The notes under the pieces: model-generated
What the model was told of the DNA's origin: nothing
What the model saw: only the letters and a program-made list of their open reading frames with translations
The model's database searches: none
Part shown: positions 62,554-64,000 of the stretch, piece after piece
How positions within the stretch are numbered: the stretch's first letter is position 1
How the letters are laid out: the number at the start of each line of letters is the position of its first letter
Position numbers and translations under genes: made by a program
DNA from: Azotosporobacter soli
GTDB taxonomy: Bacteria; Bacillota; Negativicutes; SG130
Direction of reading: 5' to 3'
DNA: 64,000 bases
Assembly: GCF_030542965.1 (NCBI RefSeq)
Contig: NZ_JAUAOA010000005.1
Coordinates: 62,001 to 126,000 of the forward strand

Positions 62554-64000
62554 TTATTTAGCGTAATCAACAGCACGCGTCTCGCGAATCACTGTCACTT
62601 TAATTTGACCTGGGTATTCCAGTTCATTTTCAATTTTCTTTACAATGTCACGCGCCATCAACGTAGCCGTGTCATCGTCAATCTTATCCGGCTTTACCAT
62701 GATGCGAACTTCACGTCCCGCTTGAATGGCAAAACATTTTTCAACGCCTTCAAAAGATTCTGCAATTTCCTCCAGACGAGTCAATCGCTTCAAGTAACTC
62801 TCAAGGCTTTCTCTGCGTGCACCCGGACGCGCCGCTGAAATAGCATCCGCCGCAGCAACCAGAACCGCTTGAACAGTCTTCGGTTCTTCATCGCCATGAT
62901 GTGCGCCAATTGCATTGACCACTTCGGCCGATTCGCGGTATTTCTTCGCTAAGTCAGCCCCCAATGTAACATGTGGGCCTTCCATTTCATGGTCAACCGC
63001 TTTGCCAAGGTCATGCAGCAAGCCTGCACGCTTGGCCAACATAATGTCGACGCCCAGTTCAGCTGCCATTACGCCTGATAAATGAGCAACTTCAACTGAA
63101 TGTTTCAGGACATTTTGACCATAGCTAGTGCGATATTTCAAGCGCCCCAGCAGACGAATCACTTCTGGATGCAAACCATGTACGCCGGTTTCAAATGTGG
63201 CTTGCTCGCCAGCTTCTTTAATTTTTTGTTCGACTTCCTTCTGTGCCTTTTCAACCATTTCTTCAATACGAGCAGGATGAATACGGCCGTCGGCAATCAA
63301 TTTCTCTAAAGCAACGCGCGCAACTTCTCTGCGCACCGGATCAAAGCCTGATAAAATAACGGCTTCAGGAGTATCATCAATGATTAAGTCAATGCCGGTC
63401 AACGTTTCCAATGTACGAATGTTGCGTCCTTCGCGTCCAATGATTCTGCCTTTCATTTCATCATTCGGCAGATTTACAACTGAAACAGTTGTTTCTGCAA
63501 CATGGTCGGCAGCAACTCTTTGTATCGCCAGCGAAATAACTTCGCGCGCCTTCTTGTCCGCATCTTCTTTGGCCTGTTGCTCTAAATCCTTAATCATGAT
63601 CGCCATCTCGTGCTTGATCTCTTCTTTGGCATTAGCCAAGAGTAAATTTCGCGCTTCTTCTGACGTCAAACTGGATAAACGTTCAAGCTCCGCCAACTGT
63701 TTGGCGTATAATTCATCAACCTTTTCCTGATTTTTATCCAACTCACTCTCTTTATACGCAAGAGTTTCTTCCTTCTTTTCAAGAGAATCCATTTTCCGAT
63801 CAAGGTTTTCCTCTTTTTGCACCAATCGGCGCTCTTGACGCTGCAGCTCCGAACGACGTTCTTTCGTTTCGCGTTCTACCTCACTGCGCAATCTGTGGAT
63901 TTCTTCCTTAGCCTCTACCAGAGCTTCTTTTTTCTTAGCTTCACTAGCCCGCTCTGATTCCATCATAATTTTCTTCGCCGCTTCTTCCGCTGATACAATC
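62554..64000 (-). CDS. rny: Ribonuclease Y, 5' end outside window
   Basis: Main endoribonuclease starting mRNA decay in Firmicutes. The part present has about 482 codons: a long coiled coil (first about 140 residues), KH domain ([15 protein letters not shown]) and HD domain ([13 protein letters not shown]), then the C-terminal [14 protein letters not shown]. Bases 63967-64000 continue in frame as [11 protein letters not shown], so the N-terminal membrane anchor and perhaps 30-40 residues are missing beyond the edge. Confidence 0.97.
   Translation of the reverse strand, partial: IVSAEEAAKKIMMESERASEAKKKEALVEAKEEIHRLRSEVERETKERRSELQRQERRLVQKEENLDRKMDSLEKKEETLAYKESELDKNQEKVDELYAKQLAELERLSSLTSEEARNLLLANAKEEIKHEMAIMIKDLEQQAKEDADKKAREVISLAIQRVAADHVAETTVSVVNLPNDEMKGRIIGREGRNIRTLETLTGIDLIIDDTPEAVILSGFDPVRREVARVALEKLIADGRIHPARIEEMVEKAQKEVEQKIKEAGEQATFETGVHGLHPEVIRLLGRLKYRTSYGQNVLKHSVEVAHLSGVMAAELGVDIMLAKRAGLLHDLGKAVDHEMEGPHVTLGADLAKKYRESAEVVNAIGAHHGDEEPKTVQAVLVAAADAISAARPGARRESLESYLKRLTRLEEIAESFEGVEKCFAIQAGREVRIMVKPDKIDDDTATLMARDIVKKIENELEYPGQIKVTVIRETRAVDYAK

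Overview
The window looks like chromosomal DNA of a spore-forming, anaerobic Firmicute, most probably of the Negativicutes (Sporomusa/Pelosinus-like); this is an inference from gene content and order. Supporting points are an IspH-ribosomal protein S1 fusion, SpoVS beside YmdB and RNase Y, the order miaB-mutS-mutL-miaA-hfq-hflX, a ferredoxin-dependent 2-oxoacid oxidoreductase, two corrinoid adenosyltransferases and phosphatidylserine-type lipid genes. Nearly everything is housekeeping. No CRISPR array, prophage, insertion sequence or biosynthetic cluster was seen.

Left part (1-39.6 kb), almost all on the + strand. Order: cmk (cut at the window edge by one base), plsC, a CstA-type transporter, ispH-rpsA fusion, fni, a DUF512 PDZ/radical-SAM protein, cobO, der, plsY, then an ACT protein with hom and thrB. 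Next come tRNA-Pro(GGG), an FAH-family protein, gamma-carbonic anhydrase, ndk, a PduO-type adenosyltransferase and an EF-G paralogue. A duplicated tRNA-Gln/tRNA-Pro cassette on the - strand follows, then an NlpC/P60 hydrolase, DUF4127 (-), rsmD-coaD, a coiled-coil protein, tmcAL (-), ackA, guaB, a WecG/TagA transferase, psd-pssA, a GT2 glycosyltransferase, queD-queE, surE, a HAD phosphatase, ahcY-mtaD, an ASCH protein and the korDABC cluster.

Right part (39.6-64 kb), almost all on the - strand. Reading from the right edge, it holds rny (5' end outside the window), an unrecognised protein, ymdB, spoVS, pepA-PHP phosphatase, a P-loop/Asp23 fusion with a DUF3870 protein, the operon miaB-mutS-mutL-methyltransferase-miaA-hfq-hflX-ynbB, then an acidic membrane protein, a PRC-barrel protein and a VanW/G5 protein. 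The SOS pair lexA (+) / yneA-like (-) and a solitary tyrosine recombinase (-) complete it.

The most interesting point is the junction at about 39.6 kb, where gene orientation flips from + to - so the two halves converge. A lone, catalytically complete tyrosine recombinase sits exactly there, with an inverted repeat just upstream whose shape (outer arms, inner ATAA/TTAT, 7-bp AT-rich centre) resembles a Xer/dif site and overlaps the recombinase's own promoter. This could be a single-recombinase chromosome-dimer resolution module at a replication terminus, or a self-regulated relic integrase; the sequence alone does not decide. Second is an N-terminal extension on HflX that carries a full JAMM/RadC-like metal motif. 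Third is an exact duplication of a whole tRNA transcription unit in which only promoter bases have diverged.
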